A program made the position numbers and the translations under genes. The notes under the pieces are model-generated. The model made no database searches. It was not told the DNA's origin and saw only the letters and a program-made list of their open reading frames with translations. Below are positions 47,092 to 55,776 of a stretch of DNA of 64,000 nucleotides, in pieces. The DNA is from Arenibacter echinorum (GTDB taxonomy: Bacteria > Bacteroidota > Bacteroidia > Flavobacteriales > Flavobacteriaceae). Position 1 is the stretch's first letter; every line of letters starts with the position of its first letter. The stretch is taken from assembly GCF_003259375.1 (NCBI RefSeq), contig NZ_QLLN01000001.1:225360-289359 (forward strand), read 5' to 3'.

Positions 47092-47739
47092 TTAAAACTT
47101 AATGGTTAATGCCATACCATAAACTGGTTTGGCGGTAATAGCGTCCATGTCCAAATATGGTTTTAAATCCATACTAAGGTCATCATCCACGTTAAATTGC
47201 TTTAAATGGGAATCAACATTGGCATCGACAATATTTAGGGCGTACATCGCAATGGTGACAAGAAGCCATAAATCCCGATCTTCCTGATATCTTTCCTGTG
47301 CACTTTCCAAAGCGGCATCTGAAAAGTCAGGATCTGCCCCAGGGGCATTGGGTGTGCCAAGATCATAGAATTCATCATCGGTAAAACCAGCCTGTCGTCG
47401 CTTAAATGCGGTTCTAAAACGGTCATAGAGGTCGTCGTTATATATATAGCCATATATTCCACCACCAATAATGGCGTAAACTATGGGAGCTTTCCAATAA
47501 CGTCTGTTGTATATTTGACCAAGTCCGGGAAACACAGCGGAATAAAAGGCGGCCTTGCTTGGGGCCAAAGGATTAATGGCCTTTTTTTTGACTTTAAGGG
47601 TGTCGACCACGGTAATCCCCTCTTTTTTAAGAGAGGCTGTAATAGAATCTGATGCCTGGGTATTGCTTTCTTCCTCTTGCGCTAGTCCAAAGGTGATAAC
47701 AAGAAAATAAAGTGCCAGTGATACAAAATATTTACTCAC
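47092..47739 (-). CDS. DUF5683 domain protein
   Basis: 215 residues. A signal-like N-terminus (FVSLALYFLVITFGLAQ), an unstructured stretch, then the DUF5683 core: KAAFYSAVFPGLGQIYNRRY, WKAPIVYAIIGGGIYGYIYN and LWLLVTIAMYALNIVDANVD. Two or three membrane segments. Known only as a conserved Bacteroidota family, regularly between parB and dapB. Its start overlaps the parB 3' end by eight bases. Confidence 0.88.
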   Translation of the reverse strand: MSKYFVSLALYFLVITFGLAQEEESNTQASDSITASLKKEGITVVDTLKVKKKAINPLAPSKAAFYSAVFPGLGQIYNRRYWKAPIVYAIIGGGIYGYIYNDDLYDRFRTAFKRRQAGFTDDEFYDLGTPNAPGADPDFSDAALESAQERYQEDRDLWLLVTIAMYALNIVDANVDSHLKQFNVDDDLSMDLKPYLDMDAITAKPVYGMALTIKF

Positions 47740-48658
47740 CCGTAATCAATTTTTTTAACCGATTGAATTCTTCCTTGGAGTGAAAGGGGATGGTGATTTT
47801 TCCCTTACCTTTTTCTGAGGCTTTAATGTCTACTTTTACCGATAAATAATCTGAAAACGCACCAAGGTTTTTGTCAATGAAATCTGGGTTTATGGCAGAT
47901 TTCTTTGGCTCTTTTCCAGATAGGGCCGCAACCGGGGCTACCTGGTTATTGCCTTCCTGATAATCCTTTACTGCTTTTTCCGTATCCCTTACCGATAGAT
48001 TTTCGCCTACTATTTTTTCGTACAGGGCAATCTGGTCTTGCTTTTTTTCCACATTTACCAATGCCCTACCGTGGCCCATACTTACAAAACCATCACGTAT
48101 ACCGGTCTGTATAATTGGATCCAATCGCAATAATCGCAAATAGTTGGTAATCGTAGAGCGTTTTTTACCTACCCGTTCGCTCATTTTTTCCTGGGTCAAT
48201 TGAATTTCATCGATCAACCTTTGGTAGGATAGTGCAATTTCAATGGGATCTAAATCCTGTCGTTGAATATTTTCAACCAAGGCCATTTCCAGGGATTCCT
48301 GGTCGTTTGCAATACGGATATAGGCTGGTATGGTCTCCAGTCCTATTAATTTGGATGCCCTGTACCTTCGTTCCCCTGAAACTAATTGATATTTATTAAA
48401 ATCAATCTTTCTTACAGTTATTGGCTGAATTACCCCCAATTCCTTTATGGAAGAGGCCAATTCCTGTAGTGCTTCATCATTGAAATTGGAACGGGGCTGA
48501 AATGGATTCACATCTATAGAGTCCATATCCAATTCCACAATATTGCCCACAACCTTATCGGCATTCTTGTCGCCAGCCGACTGAATATCGTTTTCCGGGT
48601 CTTTTAATAGGGCCGATAATCCGCGGCCCAACGCTTGTTTTTTTATCGCTTTCGCCAT
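47732..48658 (-). CDS. parB: Chromosome partitioning protein ParB
   Basis: 308 residues. N-terminal ALGRGLSALLKDPEND, CTP/parS domain with VNPFQPRSNF, QPITVRK, YQLVSGERRYRASKLIG and ALVENIQRQDLDPIE; helix-turn-helix around LTQEKMSERVGKKRSTITNY; C-terminal dimer domain with GKGKITIPFHSKEEFNRLKK. It loads on parS sites and works with ParA in segregation. No parS 16-mer (TGTTTCACGTGAAACA type) was found in the window. Its start shares a base with the parA stop. Confidence 0.95.
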   Translation of the reverse strand: MAKAIKKQALGRGLSALLKDPENDIQSAGDKNADKVVGNIVELDMDSIDVNPFQPRSNFNDEALQELASSIKELGVIQPITVRKIDFNKYQLVSGERRYRASKLIGLETIPAYIRIANDQESLEMALVENIQRQDLDPIEIALSYQRLIDEIQLTQEKMSERVGKKRSTITNYLRLLRLDPIIQTGIRDGFVSMGHGRALVNVEKKQDQIALYEKIVGENLSVRDTEKAVKDYQEGNNQVAPVAALSGKEPKKSAINPDFIDKNLGAFSDYLSVKVDIKASEKGKGKITIPFHSKEEFNRLKKLITGE

Positions 48659-49431
48659 TATACTGTCTCCTTGTTTTTCACAACTACTTCATTTGCCAAA
48701 TTTAAATAATTGGCAGCTCCTTTACTACTGGCATCATATTTAATAATGCTTTCACCATAACTAGGGGCTTCGCTCAACCTTACATTTCTTTGAATGATGG
48801 TATCGAAAACCATTTCAGAAAAGTGCTTTTTTACCTCTTCCACTACTTGGTTGGAAAGCCTTAATCTGGAATCGTACATGGTAAGTACCATTCCTTCTAT
48901 ATCCAAATCGGGATTGTGTATTTTTTGAACACTCTTAATAGTATTTAATAATTTGCCTAATCCTTCCAATGCAAAATATTCACATTGTATAGGAATCATC
49001 ACAGAATCGGCCGCTGTAAGGGCGTTCAATGTTAAAAGACCAAGGGAAGGCGCACAATCTATAAGAATATAGTCGTATTTGTCCTTAAGATGGCGAATGG
49101 CTTTTTTCATCATATATTCCCTATCGTCTTTGTCCACCAATTCAATTTCGATGGCTACAAGATCAATATGTGCCGGGATAAGATCTACATTTGGGGAGGA
49201 GGTCTTAATGATGGTTTCTTCGGCGGTTTTGGTATGTTCCAATAGTTGGTAGGTTCCCAATTCAATACTATCTACATCCAAACCTAGTCCGGAAGTTGCA
49301 TTAGCTTGGGGGTCAGCGTCTATTAGTAATACTTTTTTTTCCAATACACCCAAAGAGGCGGCTAAATTTACCGAAGTAGTAGTTTTTCCTACACCACCTT
49401 TTTGATTAGCAATAGCAATTATTTTGCCCAT
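48658..49431 (-). CDS. parA: Chromosome partitioning ATPase ParA
   Basis: 257 residues from ATG 49431 (MGKIIAIANQKGGVGKTTTS); an ATG two codons upstream (49437) is equally open. Deviant Walker A KGGVGKTTTSVNLAASLG, switch I LIDADPQANATSGLG, and Walker B DYILIDCAPSLGLLTLNALT. A ParA/Soj ATPase acting with ParB. First gene of the conserved parA-parB-DUF5683-dapB-lepB run; a TATTTTTA stretch about 20 bases upstream may be a degenerate -7 box. Confidence 0.95.
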   Translation of the reverse strand: MGKIIAIANQKGGVGKTTTSVNLAASLGVLEKKVLLIDADPQANATSGLGLDVDSIELGTYQLLEHTKTAEETIIKTSSPNVDLIPAHIDLVAIEIELVDKDDREYMMKKAIRHLKDKYDYILIDCAPSLGLLTLNALTAADSVMIPIQCEYFALEGLGKLLNTIKSVQKIHNPDLDIEGMVLTMYDSRLRLSNQVVEEVKKHFSEMVFDTIIQRNVRLSEAPSYGESIIKYDASSKGAANYLNLANEVVVKNKETV

Positions 49432-49437
49432 TATCAT

Positions 49438-49762
49438 AGTAAGTTAGGGGGTAAAAATACGATTATTTAAGTTGTTATAAAATGTATTTTGTTAACACTG
49501 GGTGAATAACTGTAGTCTTTGGCGTTAAAGTACGTTAAAGTTGTATGCGATTTGTTGTCAGGCTATTAGTGGTTTATTATTTTTTTGCGAATCACTTATA
49601 CACAACTTATTAATGGAACCCAATTATTAAAAGCCTCGGTCACATTGTAGGAAAATTGTAGAACGAAGGCCCAAAAAGGAGGAGTCATTGGTTAAATATC
49701 CTAGCCTTTGAGCTTATTTTCTAATAATGATCCACAGTTTGCCTGACAATGAACTACGAATA
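49438..49762. other. 325-base parA leader region with one perfect DnaA box
   Basis: Between the mcm large-subunit 3' end and parA. The 9-mer TTATACACA, a perfect TTATNCACA DnaA box, lies at 49596-49604 in AT-rich sequence. No other strong box, parS palindrome, coding frame or terminator was seen. Confidence 0.45.
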
Positions 49763-51937
49763 TTATGTACTTAGGATTTTTAATATTTCGATGGCCGTAT
49801 CGCTTATTTTAGTGCCGGGACCAAATATTGCTGCGGCCCCTGCTTTATATAAAAAGTCATAATCCTGTTTGGGTATTACCCCACCCACAATTACCATAAT
49901 ATCTTCGCGTCCATAGGCTTTTAATTCCTGCAGTACCTGAGGCACCAAGGTCTTATGTCCGCCTGCCAAGGAAGAGATCCCCAAAACATGGACGTCGTTT
50001 TCCACGGCTTGTTTTGCGGCTTCGGCCGGGGTTTGGAACAAGGGGCCAATATCCACATCAAAACCCAGATCGGCATATCCTGTTGCCACAATTTTGGCAC
50101 CACGGTCATGACCGTCCTGCCCCATTTTGGCAATCATTATTCTAGGCCTGCGACCTTCCTGCTCGGCAAAACTGTCGGCCATTTTCCTGGCTATGCCAAA
50201 GCTGTCATCTCCTTTTATCTCTTTTGAATACACTCCGGTAAATGAATTTATAATTGCCTTGTGCCTGCCAAAGGCATTTTCCAAGGCCGTACTGATCTCG
50301 CCCAGCGTAGCTCTTGCCCTGGCAGCCTTTATAGCTAAAGCTAAGAAATTTTCCTCTTGCAGAGCATTTAAATTGGCAGTTTTGGAGGAATTGGGCTTCA
50401 TTCTTTCATTTGCAACTTTGGTAAGTGCCGAAAGTACTTGCTGCACTTCATGTTCATTCCTATTTGCCCTGACCCTTTCTAAACGTGCCAATTGCTGTTT
50501 TCTGACCTCGGCATTGTTCACCTCCAATATTTGAAGTTCATCTACTGTTTTGGAAGGGTATTTGTTTATACCAACAATGATATCCCTGCCACCATCTATA
50601 CGGGCCTGTTTTTTAGCGGCGGCCTCCTCTATCCTCAATTTTGGAATTCCAGCGTCGATGGCCTTGGTCATTCCCCCCAATTCTTCCACCTCTTCTATAA
50701 GGGCCCATGCCTTTTGTGCAATTTCGTCAGTTAGTTTTTCTATATAATAACTGCCGGCCCAAGGGTCTACAGTTTTGGTGATTTCGGTCTCCTTTTGCAA
50801 ATATAATTGAGTGTTTCTGGCAATACGCGCCGAAAAATCCGTTGGGAGGGCAATGGCCTCATCCAAAGCGTTGGTATGTAGGCTTTGTGTGCCGCCAAAA
50901 ACTGCTGCAGCCGCCTCTATGGTCGTTCTGGTTATATTGTTGAAAGGATCTTGTTCAGTAAGGCTCCATCCGCTGGTTTGGCAATGGGTCCTTAAGGTGA
51001 GCGACTTTTCATTCTTGGGGTTAAATTGTTTTACCAATTTGGCCCAGAGCATTCTGGCGGCCCTCATTTTGGCAATTTCCATAAAATGATTCATCCCGAT
51101 TCCCCAAAAGAAAGATAATCTTGGGGCAAAATCATCAATATTCAATCCTGCTTTCAAGCCGGTTCTAATATATTCCAATCCATCGGCCAAGGTATAGGCC
51201 AATTCAATATCGGCAGTGGCCCCGGCCTCGTGCATGTGATAACCGGATATACTTATACTATTGAATTGAGGCATGTATTTACTGGAATATTCAAAGATAT
51301 CGGCAACGATCTGCATGGATGGGGCAGGAGGGTAGATGTAGGTGTTCCTTACCATAAATTCCTTAAGAATATCGTTCTGTATGGTTCCCGAAAGATCTTT
51401 TGGTAACACTCCCTGTTCCTCTGCTGCTACGATATAAAAGGCCATTATGGGCAACACGGCTCCGTTCATGGTCATGGAAACCGACATCTCATCCAATGGA
51501 ATATCCTGAAACAAAATTTTCATATCCTCCACGGAATCAATGGCAACGCCGGCTTTACCAACATCTCCCACCACCCGCGGATGATCACTGTCATATCCCC
51601 TATGGGTTGGTAGATCAAAAGCTACGGATAGTCCTTTTTGACCTGCCTTTAGATTTCGTCTGTAAAATGCGTTGCTTTTCTCTGCGGTAGAGAATCCTGC
51701 ATACTGCCTTATAGTCCAGGGCCTACTGACGTACATGGTGGAATAGGGGCCGCGGAGAAAAGGAGGTATGCCTGCTGCAAAATTTAAATGTTCCACACCC
51801 TCAATATCTTCCTTAGAATAGTTTTTTTTCAGTATTATTCCTTCCGCAGTCTCATATGGCAAAATGGAGTCTTGATCCAGAGTATTCTTTTCTGGAACTG
51901 ACTTCAGTTGAATATGTTGAAGATTTTTTCTTGCCAT
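49763..51937 (-). CDS. scpA: Methylmalonyl-CoA mutase large (catalytic) subunit
   Basis: 724 residues. The TIM-barrel domain begins near residue 55 ([40 protein letters not shown]), with [39 protein letters not shown] and [17 protein letters not shown]. The C-terminal B12 domain has the base-off motif [20 protein letters not shown] (DxHxxG), then [13 protein letters not shown] and [15 protein letters not shown]. It interconverts (R)-methylmalonyl-CoA and succinyl-CoA, linking propionyl-CoA to the TCA cycle. The small-subunit gene lies 76 bases upstream on the same strand. Confidence 0.96.
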   Translation of the reverse strand: MARKNLQHIQLKSVPEKNTLDQDSILPYETAEGIILKKNYSKEDIEGVEHLNFAAGIPPFLRGPYSTMYVSRPWTIRQYAGFSTAEKSNAFYRRNLKAGQKGLSVAFDLPTHRGYDSDHPRVVGDVGKAGVAIDSVEDMKILFQDIPLDEMSVSMTMNGAVLPIMAFYIVAAEEQGVLPKDLSGTIQNDILKEFMVRNTYIYPPAPSMQIVADIFEYSSKYMPQFNSISISGYHMHEAGATADIELAYTLADGLEYIRTGLKAGLNIDDFAPRLSFFWGIGMNHFMEIAKMRAARMLWAKLVKQFNPKNEKSLTLRTHCQTSGWSLTEQDPFNNITRTTIEAAAAVFGGTQSLHTNALDEAIALPTDFSARIARNTQLYLQKETEITKTVDPWAGSYYIEKLTDEIAQKAWALIEEVEELGGMTKAIDAGIPKLRIEEAAAKKQARIDGGRDIIVGINKYPSKTVDELQILEVNNAEVRKQQLARLERVRANRNEHEVQQVLSALTKVANERMKPNSSKTANLNALQEENFLALAIKAARARATLGEISTALENAFGRHKAIINSFTGVYSKEIKGDDSFGIARKMADSFAEQEGRRPRIMIAKMGQDGHDRGAKIVATGYADLGFDVDIGPLFQTPAEAAKQAVENDVHVLGISSLAGGHKTLVPQVLQELKAYGREDIMVIVGGVIPKQDYDFLYKAGAAAIFGPGTKISDTAIEILKILST

Positions 51938-52013
51938 GTTTTTGTTCGTCTTGTCCTAAACTATACTTATCTGTTGCAAATAAAATTGCCCTTTGAAAAC
52001 AGTTGTAACTGCT

Positions 52014-53396
52014 TTATTCAGTTTTCAATCGCTCCTGTTCCCATTCTTCGGACAATCTTTTTTCAAAGATCGGTTCTATCAAGGTTTTGCGGGTATTGGT
52101 TTTTACAAAGGGGTATATTTCCAGATCATCTTTCATTTTATCCAATCTGGATGCATATTTATTGGTTCCTACCAGGATTTTATCGAGGCTATTAAAACTT
52201 TCCTGTTCCTTGGTGGCACTTTCCTTTATCTTTTTTTGAATGAGATGTTCCTTTAATTGCACAAGAAATCCACCACCTACTTCAATTTGCTTAAATAATT
52301 CCAATGCTTTGGATGAGAGTTGATGTGTTACGGACTCAATATAATAGGCCCCATCGGCCGCATTGTTCACCTTGTCAAAATAACTTTCATTTTTTAAGAT
52401 CAACAGTTGATTCCTGGCCATACGCTCCCCAAACTCATTGTCCTTATGGTATATGGCATCATACGGCGTATTCAATATTGTATCTGCTTCCCCAAGAATG
52501 GCAGACATACATTCCGTTGTCGTTCGAAGCATATTGGTGTTATAATCGTACAAGGTTTTATTTCTCAGAGTGGGCGTAGCTATTATACGGCAATGCTCCA
52601 AAGCTCCATATTCCCTTGCAAGGGTCCCGAACAAAACCCGTAAGGCCCTCAACTTTGCTATTTCAAAGAAATAGTTGCTCCCAACGGAGACCTTAAAGGT
52701 TATTACAGCACTTTTTAGCTTGTCTTTGTGGTGGTCGTTTAAGTGATTTAGATATTCATTGGCGTGCGAAAGGGCATAGGCCAATTGCTGTACCATGTTG
52801 GCTCCTGCATTTCCATAGAGCGCCACATCCACACCCAAGGTTTGGTCGTGATTTAAATTTATAATTTCCCCTAACAGTTTGTGATCTTTATCGAGGTTGT
52901 ATTGCCAGTTGCCATTCCTTGCCAAATGACCTATAATATCGACATTGGTGAAGACCTTTTGATGATGGTTTTTTGTAGCTGCCAGAATCGATTTTACAAA
53001 GTCGTAAGATAGAAATTGAAGATTAAAATGGATACATGTTTTGTCCAGGTCAATTTCATTTAGCAGTTCATGAATATTTAATTCTGTGGAAGGAATGGTA
53101 AAATAAATACATTCAGCGCCCCTGATTATAGCATCCGAGGCTTTTTTGTTGGCCATTTTAGCATTCCCAGCGTATATGCCCTGTGCTATGTTCCAGCCAT
53201 TTTCTCTGTGTAATTCGGATATATCGAGCGCCTTTAGGTCTTCAGAGTTGTAGAAGGGTTTTACTTTAATGCCTTCGGGAGATTCCCAAACCAATTTATC
53301 GTTGTAATCCTCACCTTGCAACTCATACTGGATCTTTTGCTTCCAAGCTTTGGAAGAAATCTCCTGAAAATCGCTAAAGAGTTCGGATTTACTCAT
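52014..53396 (-). CDS. mutA: Methylmalonyl-CoA mutase small subunit
   Basis: 460 residues. It follows the mutase barrel in outline (WKQKIQYELQGEDYNDKLVW, PFYNSEDLKAL, LAYALSHANEYLNHL, KLRALRVLFGTLAREYGALE, TECMSAILGEADTILNTPYD) but lacks the large-subunit active-site motifs and has no C-terminal B12 domain, so it is non-catalytic and shorter than the about 640-residue propionibacterial MutA. This form appears usual in flavobacteria. Its start overlaps the DivIC-like gene by eight bases, so transcription runs udk-divIC-mutA-scpA. Confidence 0.93.
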   Translation of the reverse strand: MSKSELFSDFQEISSKAWKQKIQYELQGEDYNDKLVWESPEGIKVKPFYNSEDLKALDISELHRENGWNIAQGIYAGNAKMANKKASDAIIRGAECIYFTIPSTELNIHELLNEIDLDKTCIHFNLQFLSYDFVKSILAATKNHHQKVFTNVDIIGHLARNGNWQYNLDKDHKLLGEIINLNHDQTLGVDVALYGNAGANMVQQLAYALSHANEYLNHLNDHHKDKLKSAVITFKVSVGSNYFFEIAKLRALRVLFGTLAREYGALEHCRIIATPTLRNKTLYDYNTNMLRTTTECMSAILGEADTILNTPYDAIYHKDNEFGERMARNQLLILKNESYFDKVNNAADGAYYIESVTHQLSSKALELFKQIEVGGGFLVQLKEHLIQKKIKESATKEQESFNSLDKILVGTNKYASRLDKMKDDLEIYPFVKTNTRKTLIEPIFEKRLSEEWEQERLKTE

Positions 53397-53721
53397 CTTC
53401 CTTGGTTTTTACACTATCCTCATATTCAATTAAATAAATTTCCTCATTTTTCTTTTTTAAATAATATTGTTCCCTAGCAAATTTTTCCAATTCCTCGGGG
53501 TCCGATAGCTTTTCTATAATTTTTTTATCTCTGTCTATCTCTTCATGAAGAAATTCTTTTTGTTTTTCCAGATTATTTATTTGTTTTTTAAGCTCCCAAT
53601 GTATTAGAAGGGAGTTGGTATCGAAAAAAACCATCCAAACCACAAAAACGGTCAGTACCAATACATACATATTGGTAACCACCCCAAACCATTTCTTTTT
53701 TCTTATCCCTTTTAGTCCCAT
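53389..53721 (-). CDS. Septum formation initiator (DivIC/FtsB-like)
   Basis: 110 residues: a short basic N-terminus, one membrane segment (VTNMYVLVLTVFVVWMVFFD), then a leucine-zipper-like coiled coil (LKKQINNLEKQKEFLHEEID, RDKKIIEKLSDPEELEKFAR) and REQYYLKKKNEEIYLIEYED. The E-x-x-A-R-E-x-Y-x-x-K-x-x-E-E signature is that of the FtsB/DivIC family, which bridges FtsL and FtsQ at the division site. It follows udk by six bases and overlaps mutA. Confidence 0.88.
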   Translation of the reverse strand: MGLKGIRKKKWFGVVTNMYVLVLTVFVVWMVFFDTNSLLIHWELKKQINNLEKQKEFLHEEIDRDKKIIEKLSDPEELEKFAREQYYLKKKNEEIYLIEYEDSVKTKEDE

Positions 53722-53727
53722 AGGTGA

Positions 53728-54336
53728 TTAGCTTAATTTTTCGTTGATTATGGTCCTTACAATGTCTATGGCCACGGTATTGTACTTATTGTTTGGAATT
53801 ATAATGTCCGCATATTCCTTGGTTGGCTCAATAAACTGATTGTGCATAGGCTTTAGCGTGTTTTGATATCGCGTTAGAACTTCATCCAAATCCCTGCCAC
53901 GCTCGGTGATGTCCCTTTTTAAGCGCCTTATCAAACGTTCGTCCGAATCGGCATGTACAAAGATTTTAATGTCGAACATCTCCCTGATCTTGGGATTTGT
54001 CATGATAAGGATACCTTCTACGATCATGACCTTTCTTGGATGGGTTAAAATGGTATCGGTGGTGCGGTTGTGTTTAACAAATGAGTAAACAGGTTGGTGA
54101 ATTGGAATACCTTTCTTTAAATCCTGAAGGTGGTTGCCCAACAATTCAAAATCTATGGCACGGGGATGGTCAAAATTTACTTGTGTACGCTCGTCATAGG
54201 TTAAATGGGAAAGATCGCAATAATAGGAATCTTGGGAAATAACCCCTACTTCCTCATACGGCAATTCATTTATAATTTGATTTACAACCGTAGTTTTTCC
54301 ACAACCTGTTCCTCCGGCAATCCCAATAACCAACAT
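53728..54336 (-). CDS. udk: Uridine kinase
   Basis: 202 residues. Walker A is GIAGGTGCGKTTVVNQII; SQDSYYCDLSHLTYDERTQV and NFDHPRAIDFELLGNHLQDL bind the nucleoside, and VEGILIMTNPKIREMFDIKI and HADSDERLIRRLKRDITERG form the lid region. Phosphorylates uridine and cytidine. A minus-strand -7 box TATTTTTG at 54361-54354 lies 18 bases upstream, without a standard TTG partner. It heads the udk-divIC-mutA-scpA transcript. Confidence 0.93.
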   Translation of the reverse strand: MLVIGIAGGTGCGKTTVVNQIINELPYEEVGVISQDSYYCDLSHLTYDERTQVNFDHPRAIDFELLGNHLQDLKKGIPIHQPVYSFVKHNRTTDTILTHPRKVMIVEGILIMTNPKIREMFDIKIFVHADSDERLIRRLKRDITERGRDLDEVLTRYQNTLKPMHNQFIEPTKEYADIIIPNNKYNTVAIDIVRTIINEKLS

Positions 54337-54538
54337 GCATTTCTAATTTGTTCCAAAAATAACAATTTGCAAGCAAACCGTAATGATTAAAATAGATGCC
54401 TTGCCCATATACACGTAAACTTTTTACGCGCCTCCAACGTAAGTATAGGAAGTGTTAGTGATGTCTATATTTTTTCTTTAGGCCATTGGAATAATTTTTT
54501 CATAATCTGAAATTAATTTAACAGATAAAAATCAGATA

Positions 54539-54709
54539 ATGATAAAATTAGCGTTATATTCTTTGGGTGTAATTTTTTATATGAAGTTTAAAAAATTAAC
54601 AGATACCCAACACGAATATGGAATATATTTGATTGTTTTTTTGGTAGTTCTTTTTTATAGTGATTCGTACTTTTTTCTTAATAACCAGTATTTTATTATT
54701 CTTTTATGA
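54539..54709 (+). CDS. Possible 56-residue hydrophobic leader ORF, ATGA-coupled to the next gene
   Basis: ATG 54539 to TGA 54707-54709. The product would be mostly hydrophobic (MIKLALYSLGVIFYMKFKK at the start, IYLIVFLVVLFYSDSYFF later). Its stop overlaps the start ATG of the serine-hydrolase-fold gene as ATGA, the classic coupling arrangement. The region is very AT-rich, which makes such frames likely by chance, and no homologue is recalled. The rest of the 369-base gap 54337-54705 shows nothing. Confidence 0.25.
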   Translation: MIKLALYSLGVIFYMKFKKLTDTQHEYGIYLIVFLVVLFYSDSYFFLNNQYFIILL

Positions 54710-55650
54710 CGGGTAGAACTCATTTTCAATTCAATGCACGCCTAATTTTAATGTTGGGTGTAATTTTCTGCTGTAGTTTGGTGTACTCTCAAAAGGACTT
54801 GCCCATAAACATAGATGATGCCAAAGTAAAGCCACTTCCCAGTTTGGTAAATAGCGACTTGCAGAAAAGTTTGGAAAAGGAGCTTATGTCCAATCCCAAC
54901 TGGAAATCCTTAATGAACAAGAACAAGATGGCTGTTGGCATAGTAGACCTGTCAAATCCTGAAAATGCAAAATATGCCAGTATTAATGGGGATTATATGA
55001 TGTATGCTGCCAGTTTGCCTAAAATAGCCGTGCTCTTGTCCTCTATGGATGCTATAGAAAAAGGGGAGCTTAAGGAAACCCTGGAAATAAAGAAGGATAT
55101 GCGTTCTATGATCAGCAAATCCAACAACGAAGCAACTACAAGAATGATCGATCGTTTGGGCTATGATAAAATTCAGTCCGTTATGACCGATCCAAAATAC
55201 ATGTTCTATGATGAAAGTAGTGGTGGCGGATTATGGGTTGGTAAAAGATATGGAAGTGGTGGGGATACCAATAGGGAACCCTTGAAGAATTTGTCCCATG
55301 CTGCCACAGTAAACCAGGTATGTAGGTATTATTATCTGTTGGCCAATGGCAAATTGGTGAATAAGGGTAGGTCCAAACAAATGTTGGATATCATGGGAGA
55401 TCCCGAACTACATCATAAATTTGTAAATACCTTAGACAATATAGCTCCCGATGCCAGATTGTACAGAAAGTCGGGCTCTTGGAGAACCTTTCATTCCGAT
55501 TCTATTTTGGTTTGGGGAAACAATCCCAATCGCCGTTATATTTTGGTCGCTTTAATAGATGATGCAGGAGGTGAGCAAATCATTAGGGACTTGGTAAGAC
55601 CTGTAGAAAAAGTGTTGAAGGCAGAGCGGGTGCATTTTGCCGTTAACTAG
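54706..55650 (+). CDS. Exported class A beta-lactamase-fold serine hydrolase (1)
   Basis: 314 residues. Signal segment LILMLGVIFCCSLVYSQ. The three active-site motifs of the class A/penicillin-binding fold are present: Ser103-Leu-Pro-Lys106 (YAASLPKIAVLL), Ser139-Asn-Asn141 (SKSNNEATTRMID) and Lys255-Ser-Gly257 (LYRKSGSWRT). The Glu of the omega loop of true class A enzymes is not evident, so hydrolysis of beta-lactams is uncertain; a peptidoglycan or ester substrate is equally possible. Start ATG 54706 may be coupled to a 56-codon leader frame. The nucleotide transporter gene follows after 126 bases. Confidence 0.85.
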   Translation: MTGRTHFQFNARLILMLGVIFCCSLVYSQKDLPINIDDAKVKPLPSLVNSDLQKSLEKELMSNPNWKSLMNKNKMAVGIVDLSNPENAKYASINGDYMMYAASLPKIAVLLSSMDAIEKGELKETLEIKKDMRSMISKSNNEATTRMIDRLGYDKIQSVMTDPKYMFYDESSGGGLWVGKRYGSGGDTNREPLKNLSHAATVNQVCRYYYLLANGKLVNKGRSKQMLDIMGDPELHHKFVNTLDNIAPDARLYRKSGSWRTFHSDSILVWGNNPNRRYILVALIDDAGGEQIIRDLVRPVEKVLKAERVHFAVN

Positions 55651-55776
55651 ATCCATTTAGTATATTTCCTTTTGTTTATTCGTATAATGTTTGCCAATGA
55701 ATTAATTTTGGTCCTAATCTTCTATGGATTGGTTTTAGATAGGAGTGCTGTTGGATATTACTAAAACGCATGAAAA

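Noticed and set aside
50127-50534. 135-residue plus frame inside the mutase large-subunit gene
   Set aside because: Antisense shadow of a highly conserved enzyme.
52014-53396. MutA as a truncated pseudogene because it lacks the B12 domain
   Set aside because: Frame is intact, well placed next to the large subunit, and the short small subunit appears usual for this group.
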